Assembly: GCF_035582795.1 (NCBI RefSeq)
Contig: NC_134365.1
Location: forward strand, 137,543,077 to 137,607,076
Origin: Mycteria americana
Lineage: Eukaryota; Chordata; Aves; Ciconiiformes; Ciconiidae
DNA: 64,000 nucleotides
Reading direction: 5' to 3'
The translations under genes and the position numbers were made by a program. Below, piece by piece: positions 63,701 to 64,000 of this stretch. Position 1 is the first letter of the stretch; each line of letters opens with the position of its first letter. Below the pieces are notes generated by a model. The model had not been told where the DNA came from, did not search any database, and worked only from the letters and a program-made list of their open reading frames with translations.

Positions 63701-64000
63701 AACGAGGAATGAGCGATGAAGGAATAAAGAGGGAACGAGTCATCCATTTTAATGCCTGGGCTTCCTGTCCCTTGCAAACTGTAGCAATAATTGCATTAAA
63801 GAATGGGAACTACTCTGTGTGGCATGAAATGCCTTAATCTGCATTTGCCAGCAGTTATCACATGGTAGTGTTTGAAGCTGCTGGGACATACTTATTTGCA
63901 ATACAGCAGAAAATTGGACAGTGCTGAAGCATTGGCTGACAATCGTTAGTTTTTAGTGTTTTCGAATGGAAGTACTTACAGTGTCTTATGCTGAGAAACT
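60760..64000. other. Upstream intergenic sequence, no gene supported
   Basis: Contains a CpG-rich patch at about 61640-62130, short poly(A) runs near 61304 and 62386, and otherwise AT-rich sequence. No exon or mobile element recognised. Confidence 0.5.

Overview
The window is from a bird genome. It has a vertebrate multi-exon gene with GT/AG introns, many 5'-truncated CR1 LINEs whose 3' ends carry the ATTCTGTG-type octamer repeat, and an avian ERV-L-type LTR. I cannot name the species. There is no bacterial-type gene organisation, CRISPR array or operon.

The one intact protein gene I can support is the gastrin-releasing peptide receptor (GRPR, a bombesin-family GPCR). It lies on the minus strand from 54121 (ATG) to 29913 (stop). 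Three coding exons (54121-53703, 34236-33885, 30305-29913) join with consistent phases into a 387-residue seven-transmembrane receptor. Intron 1 is about 19.5 kb and intron 2 about 3.6 kb. A candidate 3' UTR with two AATAAA signals runs below 29913. A small CpG-rich patch about 0.5-0.7 kb upstream of the ATG is a plausible promoter or 5' UTR area.

Region by region: 1-8.2 kb is intergenic and holds two old, decayed CR1 pieces. 8.26-13.5 kb is a decayed endogenous retrovirus (ERV) with gag, protease, a stub of reverse transcriptase, and env. Most of pol has been deleted. A solo LTR of a different, ERV-L-type family (12694-13257) is inserted in its 3' region, with a perfect 5-bp target duplication. 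13.5-29.2 kb is AT-rich intergenic DNA with a few GC-rich islands and no gene I can support. 29.2-54.8 kb is the GRPR transcription unit. Its first intron holds two near-identical young CR1 3' ends, a third CR1 3' end, an old CR1 body, a plus-strand CR1 tail, microsatellites and two strong inverted repeats. 54.8-64 kb lies upstream of GRPR and contains an ancient LINE fragment that I read as L2-like (about 59.5-60.1 kb), poly(A) tracts and GC-rich patches.

The most notable features are the nested, pol-deleted ERV with a hexapeptide repeat at the gag C-terminus and a still-open env surface segment; a Thr replacing the Asn I expect in the TM6 CWLPN(H) motif of GRPR; a potentially Z-DNA-forming tract in the GRPR 3' UTR; a 19-bp tandem duplication just upstream of the GRPR start codon; and several long unassigned open frames in introns. 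I found no clear evidence of a wholly new biological system. The ERV lineage and the unassigned frames are the places to look.
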